Positions 38,195-53,456 of a stretch of DNA of 64,000 bases are shown here, piece after piece. Source of the stretch: Strongyloides papillosus. Taxonomy: Eukaryota > Nematoda > Chromadorea > Rhabditida > Strongyloididae. The position numbers were made by a program, and so were the translations under genes. The stretch is from assembly GCA_005656395.1 (NCBI GenBank), contig SRSI01000071.1, positions 930,001 to 994,000 on the forward strand. The letters run 5' to 3'. The first letter of the stretch is position 1, and every line of letters starts with the position of its first letter. The notes under the pieces were generated by a model. It was not told the DNA's origin. It saw only the letters and a list, made by a program, of their open reading frames with translations, and did no database searches.

Positions 38195-39035
38195 TTAAAA
38201 TTATTGTATTTTTTTTTAAATCTTCAAATTTGTTTGATCTCATATAGTAAAAGTATAAAGAAAAAAACTTTAATATAGAATCACTATTCAAAGAAATTTT
38301 TTTGGTTTATTATTGTTGAATAATGTCCTTAATTTTAATATGTAATATTTAATAAATTTTTACACTTGAGGAGTGTCATTAAAAATCTTCTTCTCACAGT
38401 TATTATTATAATTTTCATAATTATTCTTAGAATGTTTATTATGTGCATATATGTTAACATATACACATTCCACGTCAAATATAACCAACTCATAAATGAT
38501 ACCTTAATATTTCGCTACATATATTTGACATTTACATAACTTTTTCTTATTGATAATCATTTAAAAAAGATTAAATTTATTTATTTTTTAATAAAAAAAT
38601 GTTTATAAATATTCTTTTTTTTACTATATATAACGATTTTGTGTAAAATGATATATAAATAAACATTATAAGATTGTTTGAAGATGTATTAAATTATTAG
38701 ATAAAAATACTAATAATTAACTCTTGAAACGAATAATTTAAGTAATCGTGGAAACATCATCCTAGTATACGTGTTCTTAGATGCTTTCTCTTCTTTAGTC
38801 CTACTATATACAATACCAATATATTAAAATAGTTTATTTTTTAATTTTTAGAATGAAGATTTTATAAATATATATTTAAATATTCCATGTTTTTTTAAAT
38901 AAATAAAACTATCCATTATATTTATCTTTTTCTTCTCAATATTTAAGCTTCTATTTTTACAAAAATTTTTTAAAATATTTACTTAGGAATATTTTTTTTT
39001 ATTTATAGGAAAAGGATATATTTGGGATACCAAAA
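38195..39035. other. spacer between two plus-strand genes
   Basis: AT-rich. It contains the 3' region of the MLT-10 gene and the 5' region of the DNAJB11 gene. The acceptor-like TTTATAG ending at 39008, 27 bases before the DNAJB11 start codon, is a plausible spliced-leader site. At 841 bases the gap is wider than a typical nematode operon spacer. Confidence 0.5.
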
Positions 39036-40100
39036 ATGTTAAATATTTTTAATACAGCACTCATACTACTATTTTTATTATTTACAATAATTGAATGTGG
39101 AAGAGATTTTTATAAAATATTAGGTGTACCAAAGAATGCTAATCAAAATCAAATTAAAAAAGCATACAGAAAGTTGGCTAAGGAACTCCATCCTGATAGA
39201 AATCAAGGGGATGAGTCTTCTAACGAGAAGTTCCAAGATCTTGGAGCTGCTTATGAAGTTTTATCGGATCCTAAGTTAAGAAAAATTTATGACAGAAGTG
39301 GTGAGGAAGGTTTAAACAGACAACAACAAGGTGGTGGTGGGCATGATCCGTTTTCTAGCTTTTTTGGTGACTTCTTTGGTGGTAATGATCAAGAAGAAAC
39401 GGTTAACAAAGGTGCTGATGTTAATGTTGACTTATGGGTTACATTAGATGAAGTTTATAATGGTGCTATCATTAATGTTAGGAGAGTTAAATCAGTATAC
39501 AAAGAGACATCAGGATATAGGCAATGTAATTGTAGATATGAGATGAAAACACAAAATATGGGTGGTGGAAGATTTCAAATGTATCAAGTTAAAGTTTGTG
39601 ATCAATGTCCTAATGTAAAATTAGAGACAGAGGATGTTGATTATAGCATTGAAATTGAGAGAGGTGTTGAGGAAGGAACAGAAATACTACATTCTGGTGA
39701 TGGTGAACCACACGTAGAAGGCGAACCGGGAGATTTAACGTTCAAAATAAGGATTGAAAAACACCCAATCTTTGAGAGGAAAGGATTAGATTTGTACACA
39801 AATGTAACAATATCACTAGAACAAGCATTAATTGGTTTTACCTTTGATATAACCCATATGGACGGACATAAAGTAACAGTCACAAGAGAAAAAATAACAT
39901 GGCCAGGTGCTCGTATTCGTAAAAAGGATGAAGGTATGCCTGATCCAACTGATCATACAAAGAGTGGAATATTATACATAACATTCGATGTTGACTTCCC
40001 AAAAGGAGCTTTATCAGAGGAGGAGAAGAAGCAAATATCAGATATCCTAAAACAACAATCATTTGTGGCTAAAGAGTATAACGGGTTACAAGGATACTAA
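39036..40100 (+). CDS. dnj-20: ER-lumenal J-protein ERdj3 / DNAJB11 (C. elegans DNJ-20 type)
   Basis: A single exon encodes 354 residues, matching the 355-360 of DNAJB11. It is a co-chaperone of BiP in the ER lumen that binds unfolded clients and stimulates BiP ATP hydrolysis. Seen in order: signal peptide ([13 protein letters not shown]), J domain (residues 23-88) with the HPD triad at 52-54, a Gly/Phe-rich linker ([10 protein letters not shown]), then two beta-sandwich client-binding domains. The first carries the Cys-rich insert peculiar to ERdj3 (CNCRYEM, then KVCDQCP). The second includes [16 protein letters not shown] and the terminal [10 protein letters not shown]. There is no KDEL, as in other ERdj3 proteins. 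The first ATG follows an acceptor-like sequence directly and gives the signal peptide. Confidence 0.95.
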   Translation: MLNIFNTALILLFLLFTIIECGRDFYKILGVPKNANQNQIKKAYRKLAKELHPDRNQGDESSNEKFQDLGAAYEVLSDPKLRKIYDRSGEEGLNRQQQGGGGHDPFSSFFGDFFGGNDQEETVNKGADVNVDLWVTLDEVYNGAIINVRRVKSVYKETSGYRQCNCRYEMKTQNMGGGRFQMYQVKVCDQCPNVKLETEDVDYSIEIERGVEEGTEILHSGDGEPHVEGEPGDLTFKIRIEKHPIFERKGLDLYTNVTISLEQALIGFTFDITHMDGHKVTVTREKITWPGARIRKKDEGMPDPTDHTKSGILYITFDVDFPKGALSEEEKKQISDILKQQSFVAKEYNGLQGY

Positions 40101-40675
40101 ACAAAAAAAAATCTATTTTTTTAACTATCCATACTTAAAAATTACATTTTCTTCACATTCTTGCTAAATATGCCAGTAGCATGCACATAGTATTTTTTCA
40201 TTAATTAATTTAATATTTTTTATATTCTTTAGCAAAATTCTAAAAAAAAAGGATATTTAATTAAGGAATTTCAGATAGTTACTAAATTAGTAAGAAAAAA
40301 AATCTATGGCATTAAGAAATTTCCCTATATATAGGTTATTATTTATATTGTCATATTGCTTTAAATATTTCTTTCTCACAATATTATTGTGTTTTACTCT
40401 CTCTTCGCAATAACTACAGAATTTATTTTAAGTAACTGTCATTGTTAATAACTTTTTTCTTGCCCATTGAGAGTATATGTTGTTTTTTATTAATAAATTA
40501 TTTCAAAAAATTTCCTTGTTAATTTTACTGTACTATTTAAAAAAGAACAAAAATCGATTGTAATGTATATAAAATTAAGTTGTGTTTATTGTTTTTTGTA
40601 GTAGTAATTACGTCAACATAAACAAAAATATATATATATAATATAAAAGAGATATATTAAGACATATTAATATAA
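40101..40675. other. convergent spacer, no gene seen
   Basis: Tail-to-tail 3' regions of the DNAJB11 and phosphatase genes. AT-rich, with no coding-like frame. Confidence 0.5.
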
Positions 40676-42635
40676 TTAATTTACTGTAATCTCATGGCTG
40701 CTATTTGATCCAATAGAATCTCTATCAGGATCACGCCCGTTTAAATGATTTGATACTTGAAGTTCAGTGGTAGTTGAAGTATTTGAGGAATTAATGGAAT
40801 TTGTTGGTGTTGATTGTGGTGGGGGTAGTTGTTGAGGGGTAAGGTGATGATTATGATGAGATTGACTTATTGAAAGAAACATTTGTCTTGATGATGGGGT
40901 TTGCGGTGTTATATCATAATTATTATTAATATTTATAATATTATTGTTATCGTTTATCTTTTGATCCATTGAAGAAAAATTTTGCCTTTTATCAGTGTTA
41001 AATATTAATGTTAAACTTTTCCTTAATACATGACAATTAACATTCTCTTCATCTTTGTCGACATTTGCTGATGATTTACTTTTTATTAATACTTTTACCT
41101 CAACATCAGTTGGTATTGACTGTTTTTTTTGGGTAACATTAATTGTACTGGTACTTGTTGGTAAATTATGACAACCATCATTCTCCTCATATTTATCACT
41201 CCTCTCTTCATCATCCTCATTTTTATAATTTAGTTTTTTTCTAACATAATTTGTATCCTCATTACTAACTTTTGGTATTGAGGAATGATCTAGTGAAAAT
41301 TTTTTAAATGGTAATTCATTATTACATAACATTTTTGATGAGTCACTTGTAAATAAACTTTTCCTTGAACGTTTAACATTTTTTTTTAAAAAATCATCAA
41401 TAAATGTTCTTTGTCCACTCTTTCCATAATTTTTTCTTTTACTATCACTAAAATTCTCATGAAAAGATAGGCAATTTGTTGTGAAATCAAATGTTGGATT
41501 TTCACATGCTAATATATTTGTTAAGGATGATGTTGATGTATCTTGGGATAATTTTTTTAACCTACCATTAACTTCCTCTTCCTCTTTTAATGTAAGAGGA
41601 ATTTTAGTCAATGGTTCTATTGTATATGTCCTTAGGGAAATATTGGCAAATTCTGTAGAGGGTGAAAATTTATCTGTTCCTGATATTGTTGTAGTAGTTG
41701 TGGTGTTTTTGTGATGTGTATCATTTCTAAAGAGTGATGAAGATTTATCAAATGATAACAATGATGGCCTAAGAACTTGTGAGATGGAGGATGATGCCGT
41801 TGAACACCTCTGTTGATGGAGGTGTCTTTTACCATTTTTATTTTTCAAAAAATGTATTTTAGTTGTATCATTATTAATTGTATGTGATGGTATCTCTTTT
41901 AGGTGATATTTTTCTAATGTAATAATATTATTTTTACTACATTCATTTGCGCCAATTGATGAGGAGGAATAATTAATAATATCTATATTTGGTATTTCAT
42001 GTTTCAGAGACATACTTTTTTTTAATGTAGTCTCATACTCAAATAATTGTCCAAGAAAATTAAAATTTGGTGAGATTGAGGAACGGAGACTTTTAACGTA
42101 ACTATAAAAATAAAAATATAAATAAAATGAAAATAAAAAAAATAATAGTAAATAATTATTTTTTTATTAAGTAATAAATATTAATATTTACCTATATGCA
42201 CAACTATGATCGATTGATAAATGTTTCATGAGATAGGCAATACAAAAAGTTGCCGATCTTGATATACCTGCTAAACAATGTATCAAAATATTGTTTTTGA
42301 GATCCCTTTGTTTATCAATAAATTCGAATGCCCTATCAAAATGAGGTAAAATTTTTTCAGTAAAATTATCTTTCAATTCAATATTAAGGAAATTTGAATC
42401 ATTTATTAATTCTTTGTCTGGGCGAATACATGGTATAGTAATGTTAAGAATTGCTTTTATATCATATTTCTTAAAAATAAAAATAAATAAATAATAGTAT
42501 TTTCTTTAAAACACTTACTTTTAAAATATCATTATTTAAAGCATCTGCTTGACTTCCTAAATATAGAAAATTAAGTATTTTTGTCGGACCTTTTTCTTTG
42601 GAACCATATATTTCTGTTTGTCTTTCAGTTGTCAT
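40676..42635 (-). CDS. dual-specificity phosphatase, DUSP8/16 (VHP-1) type catalytic domain
   Basis: Three exons (42635-42519, 42469-42192, 42101-40676; introns 49 and 90 nt) give 606 residues. The catalytic domain (about residues 14-155) starts GPTKILNFLYLGSQ, has the general-acid Asp at D73 (ELKDNFTEKILP), the signature HCLAGISRS with C104 and R110, and ends with SISPNFNFLGQLFEYE, the hallmark of DUSP8/16 and nematode VHP-1. These remove phosphate from JNK/p38 MAP kinases. The 450-residue tail is Ser/Asn-rich and predicted disordered, with basic-hydrophobic stretches (KRSRKSLF, RKSLTLIF) that could dock MAP kinases. The rhodanese/CH2 domain normally in front is absent: an in-frame TAA sits immediately before the ATG, and an acceptor-like TTATTATAG lies 15 bases upstream. 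Confidence 0.88.
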
Positions 42636-45600
42636 TTAGGCAAAATTATCTATAATAAAAAAATTATTATATACATTATTATATGTGCTTTTAGTATATT
42701 TAGTATAAGTTGAATATACTTTTTCTTCCTGTCTCTCTTCAAGAAACGATAACGATTTTTAAAAACGTGTTTCATAATGTCAAAGTGTGTGATATTGGCA
42801 ATATAAGGAATTATTATGTATAAATTAATAAATAAATTCAGTGAAAAGAAATAAATCCCTTATATTTATTATTACTACAAAAATCAATAATATAATTTGA
42901 CAATCTGTGTATACGCGCAGTGAATTTATATATATACAATATATATATCTAAACTCGATGACAATGATTATTTGTTATAAAACGACTATTGACTCGCCTG
43001 CACATGCTCCATGATGTTGAAAAATGTAAAATTTGTATAAAATATATCTAGATGAACATAAGAGAAACAAGAATTCTTAAATTTGAATAAAAATTAATCA
43101 TAAATATGTCTCTTTATTTTTACAAATAAAAACTTATATATTGTTTTAGATGACTAGTTTTATGATAAGAAACATCAAAAAATGATAGAAAACTTTTGTT
43201 ATAAAAAAATCTTTGTACAATAAAATAAGAAGTATATTTGAAAAATATATTCAACGTTACTATATAGATTTAAAAATGTTACTTTTTTCCACGAAAATAG
43301 CTTTTTATTTTTATATTTCTATCTACCCATACAAATATTTCCTTCCTTCTATATAGATATATGTTAGAATAAATTTTTCCTATATATGTAAATATATATA
43401 TATTTAGTAATACATCAATAGTATTGGGAAAAAAATAATTTACATACTAAGGAAGGATATATTCTTAAATAAATAATTTTTCAAAAGAGAAATACTTTTA
43501 TATTGTAATAAAAAAAATTTTTAAAAAATTTAATCTTATATAACATATTGTATAGATGGATAGTAATTTAAATGAGATTATGTATCTTTTATAAAATGAT
43601 TCAGGTATGACAAATGTCTTTTGATGATGTAATAAGATTAAAAAAACTAATTTATATTATTTATTTTTTTGTAGACAAGACTGAAATTTTTTAATAAGTT
43701 ATATCATACTTTCTTAGCAAATGTTGAATGAAAGATACTTAAATGCGTCATACCATTTTCATATGATTTTCTAATACTAATATAATAAGAAAATTTGTTT
43801 TAAAAAAGTAGATAAGTTAAAATATAGATAGAAAAAAATGAATAAACAAAAACAAAAAGTAAAAATATATATGTATAAAAAATATCAATGGTTGATGTAT
43901 TATTATTATTAAAGATACTAAATTTTTACATGAACCTTTGAACTACATAAATGTAATAAAAAATAATATATATAAAATGATAAATTATGTTAGTGAAATA
44001 TATGAAAAACATCTGAACATATGATAGAAGCTTATTTTAATAATAACAAATGTATATTTTTATTTTAGTAACAATTTTTTTTAATAAACATTAGTCATAC
44101 ATGAAATTATTTTAATTATATTTTATATTTAAATAGTGATTTTACACCTTATCATTGCATCAATCTCTATATACACTTAAACGACTATACTTATCATTAG
44201 TAAAATGTCCTTTAAAATAGTAGACAATATTATAGATAATAAAAGTGATTGTTAAAAGTAAAAATATATTCAATTTACTACAATTTCTAGACATTTTACA
44301 TATATATAAATTTTAATTAGTTATAATATCATTAATAATATTAATTTCATCCTACGATTAGCGTGATTTTTTAAAGTATACGTATAATATGAAAATATTA
44401 TAATATTTTTTAATATTATCATAAAGATATATATAATACGTGTCTATGAAAAGTAATTGTATGATTTTTTTTGTTAAATGTATTTATACCATCATTCAGA
44501 CCCTCCCTATGAGTCATTTATTTTAAAGTGACCAAAAGAATATAACAACATATATATTGTTTACTGTAAAAATTATAAATACTAAAATAATAAGACGTAA
44601 TTTTATTTTATTAAATATATAATTTATGTTCACTTAAATACTTGGTAAATTATTAGTCATACTATTGATAAATAAATTCAAAGAAACAATTGTTAAAGTT
44701 TAAAAGAAAATTTTGTTTATAAAAAAAGTTTTATACATAGATTTTATGCTAGAAATGATATATTTTTAGAATGATAAGAGAGTTATGCAGTAGTTAGGTG
44801 ATTGTAAAAACTTTTTAATTACCTAATAACGAAATTATTTTATTTCTATAAATATTATGAAAAAAAATTTTTCACAGACAAATAATATTTATATTTTTTT
44901 GTTATATATTTAATAAAATGATAAATCTGCAAGGGAAAGTATTTGAAAATCTATATATTTGTTATCAATTAAAAAAATTAATAGGAAGAAATATTGGTAA
45001 TTATCCAATAATTTTTGTACACATAATATTATTAGTTTTGTATTTTAATACAATAAGTAAGAAACAAAAAAAATAAGGCGATGATTAAGAAGAAAGGTAA
45101 TACATTAAAAATGTTTAATTGTCAGTGATCAAAAATCTTTATTATTAAATTTTAAAGAAAGGTATTATTATGTACGTCAGAAAAAATGTTGGAGAGTGAG
45201 TAGAATGTATAATATTTATATATTTTTGATAAAAATTTGTCAATCTATTGTTAATTGCAATTTTTCTTAAGTCATATGTATATGTTATAAAAAATATAAT
45301 TTTATCTTAGTAGAAAAATGACTCATTATTCCTAAATTCACTTTTTATTTTTTTGTCTAACCAAATCATTTTTGTACACGAATGGAGCACATAAAATATA
45401 TGTTTGTTAGTTTACATTAGAGATGATAATCAGTTTTGATGATACAAACTATTTTATTTGCATTTCATTAAAAGACCAAGCATAGTCATATGTTATATGA
45501 ACTAACAAATATATCCCCCCTTCCAATACTTTATTTTAGTGGTAGTTATCAAGGGAGTGTAAGAAAAATTTGTTAAGAAGCATTTTAAGTTTATCGATAC

Positions 45601-46035
45601 TTATATATATATATATTAATAGGCAGCAAAAAAATAGGATATTTTTATATAGATGATGAAATTATGTGATGGACTTGAAATATACATATATAATTATATT
45701 TTTATGATTATTAAACACAAAATAGGAAATATTTTTTGCATGAAAATAATAAAATTATTGTTGTTAAACATTTTAAAGGAAAACGGTAAAAAAAATGCCA
45801 AATTAATAAAATTTTTATCATTAATAAATATGTAAAATATTTGTCAAAAAAGATGATTGAATGGAACGAAAATACAATTTGATGTTAAATTTTAAAGGGT
45901 AGAACGATTAAATTTTTACAACTTTTTCATTTCTTATAATTTAGAGATCGAAATGATACATTAAAAAAATAATAAATATAAATTATGTAATATATAAATA
46001 TTATTAAATAATCAAAAATAAAGATTAATTTTAAA
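42636..46035. other. 3.4-kb gene-free region
   Basis: Very AT-rich, holding the phosphatase upstream region and the 3' side of the MOLO1 gene. The only listed frame (60 codons near 45653) is low-complexity. No CH2/rhodanese-like exon for the phosphatase was found here. Confidence 0.45.
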
Positions 46036-47945
46036 TTATTCTATTTGTGAAGAATTCTCAATAACATTAATATTCTCATTATCATCCAGTGATAAATTTA
46101 TTGTAGTCATAGGTATTATTACATTTTTTGCTTCATCCTTTGAGTTATTGTTATTATCAATATGAGTATTTGTATGTAAATTATCATTAGTATTAGTTGA
46201 TGTTGAGTCATCAACAACAGTAATAATACCATCCTTGCCATTATCCTCCATTTCATTTATATGTCTGTTGGTATTATATTTTTTACTAAATATTTCGCCA
46301 TTTAAATTATTATTATTGATAATATCAACGTCACCATTGTCAATATCTTTATAACCTATAACATCTAACTTTTCATCATTTATTAGGTTATCATTTTTTC
46401 GGGATGATGATTCATATCCTATCCCATTAGATTCCATTAATGTATTTACATTTATTTGATCATTACAACTTACTGCATCATCATTCTCAATTTTTGGTAA
46501 TTGATCAGAGCAAATTTCTTCATTATTTTGTAATATTTTATCACCACCACCGGTTAGGGGTAATTCTTTTGCTGACGATGTCTCATCAACCTCTTCTATA
46601 ACATCCAAATTAGATGTACTATTCTTTAGTTCATTCTTTATCTTTTCAACCTCATAATGATCTGTTTTCATTACTTCATCATTCAATACCAATTGACAGG
46701 TATTTGATTGTTGTGGTATGATGGAAGAACTCAAACAATCTTCATTCTCATTTTCTGTTACAATATTTGAATTTTCACGTTCACTAATGTTTACTTCCGA
46801 AAATCGGGAACTTTCTCTTCTTTTAAGCATATCTAAAAATTCAGGATCTGGTTGGATATCATTATGTCTATCTTTAAATTTTGCTTCATTTACAATTGGT
46901 GGTGAGATAACAGTTTTTATGGATGCTGCTGTAACAACATCCGTCAACCCAGAATCATTATGTTTCTTGTAGTATTGTGAAAATATCAATACTAATATAG
47001 AGACAAATAATATAAAAAATAATATTATAAGAATTATAAAGAAAGCGTTCATTAAGTTTTCCTCATATGTGTTAATGCCATTATAGGACGTTATTTCTTT
47101 ATCGTTTTCTAAACCTCTCCTTATAGGCATATTATATTTCAAGGACTTGGGTACATTATTCAATGATGATTGATTATCAATAGTTGAGGTAAAAGTAGCA
47201 GTATCAGTAACATTGTCTGTGGATAAAGTACCTGGGATAGTTGTTTCTATTGACTCGTTATTAATGTTTTCTGTTGTTTGTTTAATCTCATTAAATAAAT
47301 TAACCATTTCATCACCCATCTCATCAATAATCTTATTTAATCCTTCCATATAATTTTTTTCTCTAAATAAATTTGTTGTCCTATTAAAAACGGTGTGGAA
47401 AAAATTTTTAGGTAATTTTAATGAGGTACCAGCTCTAACATATGCTATTTTTGCTGCCTCAACACCCAATAACATTACATAATTATTACATTTTTTATCA
47501 TTCAATCCATATTTTGATACAATATCATCACCAAATTTTATCAATTCATCATTTGTTGTTGATTCATTACTTGCTGTTTTAATTTTCCTTGCTAATATTA
47601 CATATATTTCAACAGTACTATTCGTATAACATTCTATAGGAGTTGAATCAGTATAAATTTTGTCAAGCGATAATATTTCTACAAAAATAATAACAAATAT
47701 GATTAAAAAACTGAAAAAAAGATTCAGATAAACTTACTACTTTTTTGTCTCTCAATATTTTCAATAATAACAGATCTCCAGTGTTCAGATAATATATGAT
47801 CAGGATCACAAAGTGTTGCATTTTGCCAGGTATTACATAATGTTGCATTAATACTTGGATTTGGATATGTTGCGGCTGTCCATTCTTCCGTTTCTCCTTT
47901 TAGGATACTCCCAGAGGCCAATATAAGACTTATAAGTGATAGCAT
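46036..47945 (-). CDS. MOLO1-domain (TPM-like) membrane protein, levamisole-receptor modulator family
   Basis: Two exons (47945-47738 and 47678-46036, intron 59 nt) give 616 residues. A short signal peptide is followed by WTAATYPNPSINATLC, then TLCDPDHILSEHW, the characteristic start of the MOLO1/TPM ectodomain. Later come GVEAAKIAYVRAGTSLKLP and FREKNYMEGLNKII, matching the domain's end. One transmembrane helix lies at about 279-304 (FIILIILFFILFVSILVLIF). The 310-residue cytosolic tail is Asn/Asp/Glu/Ser-rich and low-complexity. In C. elegans, MOLO-1 is an auxiliary subunit that boosts gating of levamisole-sensitive acetylcholine receptors in body muscle. Nematodes have several MOLO1 proteins, so this exact role is inferred. 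The long tail could hold trafficking or phosphorylation signals. Confidence 0.82.
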
Positions 47946-49568
47946 AATATCACTAATCCTTAATGCTTTTACATAAAATCAGGTAAAAATGAATGATAAA
48001 AATAGTGTATTAAAAGAAAATAATAAAAATGACTTTGATAATATGTATAATATATAGATAATAAAGATAAATATTTAAGGTAATGATAATTAAAATAAAT
48101 AATTATAAAATTAATTATCTAATGAGGAATGTTAAACAATTTTAGTAATAAAACTTAATTTGGTCTCCCTAACTACTTTTGATAAAGACTTCTTCAATAT
48201 AATTAAAGCCACACTTGAGAATATATCTCTTTTGTAAAAATTTTATATTGTATCGAAAGTAAAATAAAGAGTGAAACTTTTAATTTTGTGGGAATAACTC
48301 TATTTACTAGTTGAGGTAATTATTACAATGTAAAAGTCAAAATATTAAATAGTACTTCTGTCTTATCAAGCTTCAAAGATAATATTTTGAGGGTGATGGT
48401 CAGTTTTAAAAAGAGATAAATTATAACCTCTTACAAGTTAGATATTCGCACAATGAGAGTTATCTCTTTATTTTAAAGAGAATCATCGTTGTTTATAACA
48501 ATATAAAATTCAAGAGGATCGAAATTGATGTGTTATATAGGTAAAAATAAATTTAATGTGAATATCTTTTTTATTTGTTAAGCACTAATACTCTTGTAAA
48601 TTGTTGAATAAAAAAAAGGTGGTAGATGAACATCTACAATATTCGGCATTTTTGCTTTTTAATGATTTCGAAAATAAAATTAAATAAATTTTTTTAATAG
48701 AAAAATTAACAGCATGAAATTGTAATAGATATAAATTTTAATTTACCAATTGTCTTTTGTGATACTCTAGTACAAAAAAGGGTAATTTTAATGTAATTTA
48801 AGTTCAAATTCTATGAACAGTTGTGAATAATTAATGGTCCTGTATACTTTTAATTCAATTTTTATCCCTTTTCTATCACATCTCCTTTTATCTACCCTCC
48901 TTTTAAATGACAAAAAATTTTTTTCCCTTAATACCTTTTTTTTTATAATTTTATAACTAAAATCAATGACATTGAAAATGTCAAAAAACTTTACAACTTT
49001 TTATCTATAATTTTATAGATATGTCTAAAATGAGTGTTGTAGAATTAGACTACTATATAATATATCTGCTTAAAGAGATATTGTTAATACCACGAATCAA
49101 CTTAAATTTTTGTTATTTATAAAATGTTCAAAAGAAGAGTCATTTATTTAATGCGTTATTTTTGAGAGAGTGTATTTATAAAAAAAGAAAATTTTATAAA
49201 ACACATAATAAGGATGTTTTACGATTTTATTTACTTGTAAATCAAAGAATAGGTACTCCTAAAAAAAATAGTAAATCTTTATAAGAAAAAGTTTGTCTGA
49301 TCATGATTAAAAGAATGATCTTGACCTTTGATAATTTAATTGTCATTCAATTTTAAGATCAAAGACTTTTAGTAAATTGATAAAATTTCGTCAGCTATTA
49401 AAGTTTATCGATAATAAGACATTTATGGATTAAGAAGTAAAATGGATTGTGAAAATTATATAAAATGCTAATCAAGAAGGTTATCGTTTATGATTGAGGT
49501 CAACTTCAATACTATATAAAGACTTAATCTTGTAGTTTCAAGATGCATTAATTATTTTTATAAAAAAA
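47946..49568. other. divergent promoter region, no gene seen
   Basis: 1.6 kb of AT-rich DNA between the MOLO1 gene (minus) and the astacin (plus). The astacin TATA element is at its right end. Nothing else is recognised. Confidence 0.5.
49513..49520 (+). promoter_or_regulatory. TATA box of the astacin gene
   Basis: TATATAAA, 49 bases before the astacin start codon and flanked by less AT-rich sequence. Distance fits a core promoter with a very short 5' UTR. The call is by consensus and position only. Confidence 0.55.
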
Positions 49569-51648
49569 ATGATGTATCGGCTTCTGCTCTTAACAATCTT
49601 CTTTTTGCTTTTTAATCTCAATGAATTTGTAAGTTTTATTCTTAATAACAATATATCTTCATACCATTTTTTTACAGAAGTTCCATCGTGAAAAATTTCT
49701 TAATGGAAAATCAACTTTTACTGAGGACTCATTAAATGATCACCTCAAAAAGATGGATGAATTAAGACGTCTTCAAGTACGTCTTTTCGGAAAATTTGAA
49801 GCTAATGATGACATCAACTACAAGGAAGAGCACATTGAACCAGCAGAAGCTGAAAAAGATAGAAAACCATATGAAAATCCCTTCTTATTTGAAGGAGATA
49901 TCATTTTGACCAATGATCAGTTTGATAGTATTTTGGATGCTGTTAAAGAACAAATAAAAGAAAATGAAAAGAATAGTAATAGTGAGGAGAACGATACAGG
50001 CGATAGAAAAAGGAGAACTCTTACTAGTTCATTCTCCTCTAGATGGACACAATTTCCAATTCCATTTTACATTAATACAAGAACTGGTGTTGATTCTGAT
50101 GCTGTTTTAGCTGGTATTAAATCATGGGAAGATAATACATGCGTAACATTTAAACAATATTCTAGTTTACCAAGTAGAAACGGTTTAGAATTCATTCTTG
50201 GAAATGGTTGTTATTCTAATATTGGAAAATATAGTGGTGGTACACAACAAATTTCTATTGGTTATGGATGCACATCATTAGGAACTGTAACTCATGAAAT
50301 TGGTCATTCTCTTGGACTATACCATGAACAAGCACGTTATGATAGAGATAATTACGTTACAATAAATTCAAATAATATCCAATATTCTTATCTTTCACAA
50401 TTTACGAAACAATCACCATCAACTATGGTTGATTATGGTGTTGCTTATGATCTTGGATCAACTATGCATTATGACCCATATGCTTTCTCATCAAATCGTG
50501 CTATAACTGTTGAGACTAATGATAATAACTACCAAACAACAATTGGACAAAGAATGGGATTATCATTTTATGATATTAAAAAAATTAACTTTGCTTACTG
50601 TAATTCAACATGTTCTGTAAAATTACCCTGTGAAAATAAGGGATACACAGACCCAAAAAATTGTACCAAGTGTAGATGTCCTCCTGGTTTAACAGGTAAA
50701 CTTTGTACAGATGTTGATGTCCAAACAGCAACATGTGGCGAAGGAATCCTTGAGACTTCTAATACTCTACAAACATTGTCAAAATCAGGAAGATATACGT
50801 GTTACTTTTTAATTAAAGCACCAACACCTAATCATAAAATTTATATGACACTTAGTCAATCACGTTTTACACAAGCTACGACATGCCAAGATAATTATGT
50901 AGAAGTTAAGTATAGTTCTGATATTGGACAAACTGGTGCTAGAATTTGTAAATCTTCTACTAATGTACAAATTACAAGTGAAACAAATATAGCTATGATC
51001 ATTTATAAAGGTGGTTCATCAACTTCATTCACTCTTAGGTATAGACATGATCCACCTGATGTTATTACACCACCAACTACAACTACCACGACAACCACAA
51101 CAACGACACCAAAACCCACTACAGAAAGACCAACTGAAGAACCGTATACTGAAATATTAACAATTACACCTGAACCATCAACTATGCCAACACCACCATC
51201 AACAATGACAACTTTAACTACAACAAAAAGACCATCAACAACGACAACTTTAACTACAACAAAAAGACCAACAACAACGACAACTTTAACTACAACAAAA
51301 AAACCAACAACAACTACCGAAACTCCAACTGGACCATGGGGATATTGGTCGAGTTGCTCAGCTCAATGTGGTGGGTGTGGCGTACGTTTCCGTATCCAAG
51401 GATATGGTACAAGTGTACAACGTCAATTCTGTAATCTAGCACCATGTATGGGCAATTGGTGTTGTGATCCATTTGAATTTGTATCACCTTATTATTGTAA
51501 ACCTAAAGTTGACGGTAATACCTATGGAACCATTCAAATATCTTCTGGGTCAAGTGAAAATATTAATCAACCAATATACCCATATTATCCTGGTTTCAAC
51601 TACCACTCTGATAACTTTATTACAGGATCAGGAAGACGTAGCAAATAA
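49569..51648 (+). CDS. astacin zinc metalloprotease with EGF, CUB and TSP1 domains (NAS-33 to NAS-38 subgroup)
   Basis: Two exons (49569-49628 and 49678-51648, intron 49 nt) give 676 residues. Exon 1 is the signal peptide (LLLLTIFFLLFNL). The prodomain carries the FxGD switch (FEGD, residues 91-94) whose Asp caps the zinc, and a furin site RKRR at 130-133. The protease has HEIGHSLGLYHE (226-237) and the Met-turn STMHY (Met283). Next come an EGF-like module (about 332-363), a CUB domain (about 373-480), a Thr/Pro-rich linker, and a thrombospondin type 1 repeat (WGYWSSCSAQCGGCG). This order is that of nematode subgroup V astacins, which act on cuticle collagen and in moulting or hatching. All catalytic residues are present. 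Strongyloides-type worms have expanded astacins, also used in tissue invasion. The exact paralogue is not resolved. Confidence 0.95.
51208..51315 (+). repeat. 36-bp repeat in the astacin Thr-rich linker (3 copies)
   Basis: Three near-identical 36-base units, each encoding TTLTTTKRP followed by STT or TTT. The unit starts at 51208, 51244 and 51280. Likely O-glycosylated spacer between CUB and TSP1. The length is likely variable between strains. Confidence 0.9.
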
Positions 51649-51876
51649 ATAAAAAATATTATTAATACTTCTTCTTTTTCCTAAATTCTCAAATCAAAAC
51701 ATTATAATAATAATTTTATTTAAAAAAAATAATAACCTTGCAAACTTGTTGTAATTTTTATGTTTTTCTTTGCATTAATATGTATGTTTAAATAATAAAA
51801 ATATTTTTTTAAAGATGTTTTGAAAATGATAAGGTAAAGCAAATAAAAGACAAATGGATATTTGTTTGGAATATTA

Positions 51877-53456
<1,580 letters not shown>

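Noticed and set aside
45653..45835. 60-codon plus-strand open frame
   Set aside because: Low-complexity Ile/Lys/Asn sequence with no coding-like codon bias and no splice partners.
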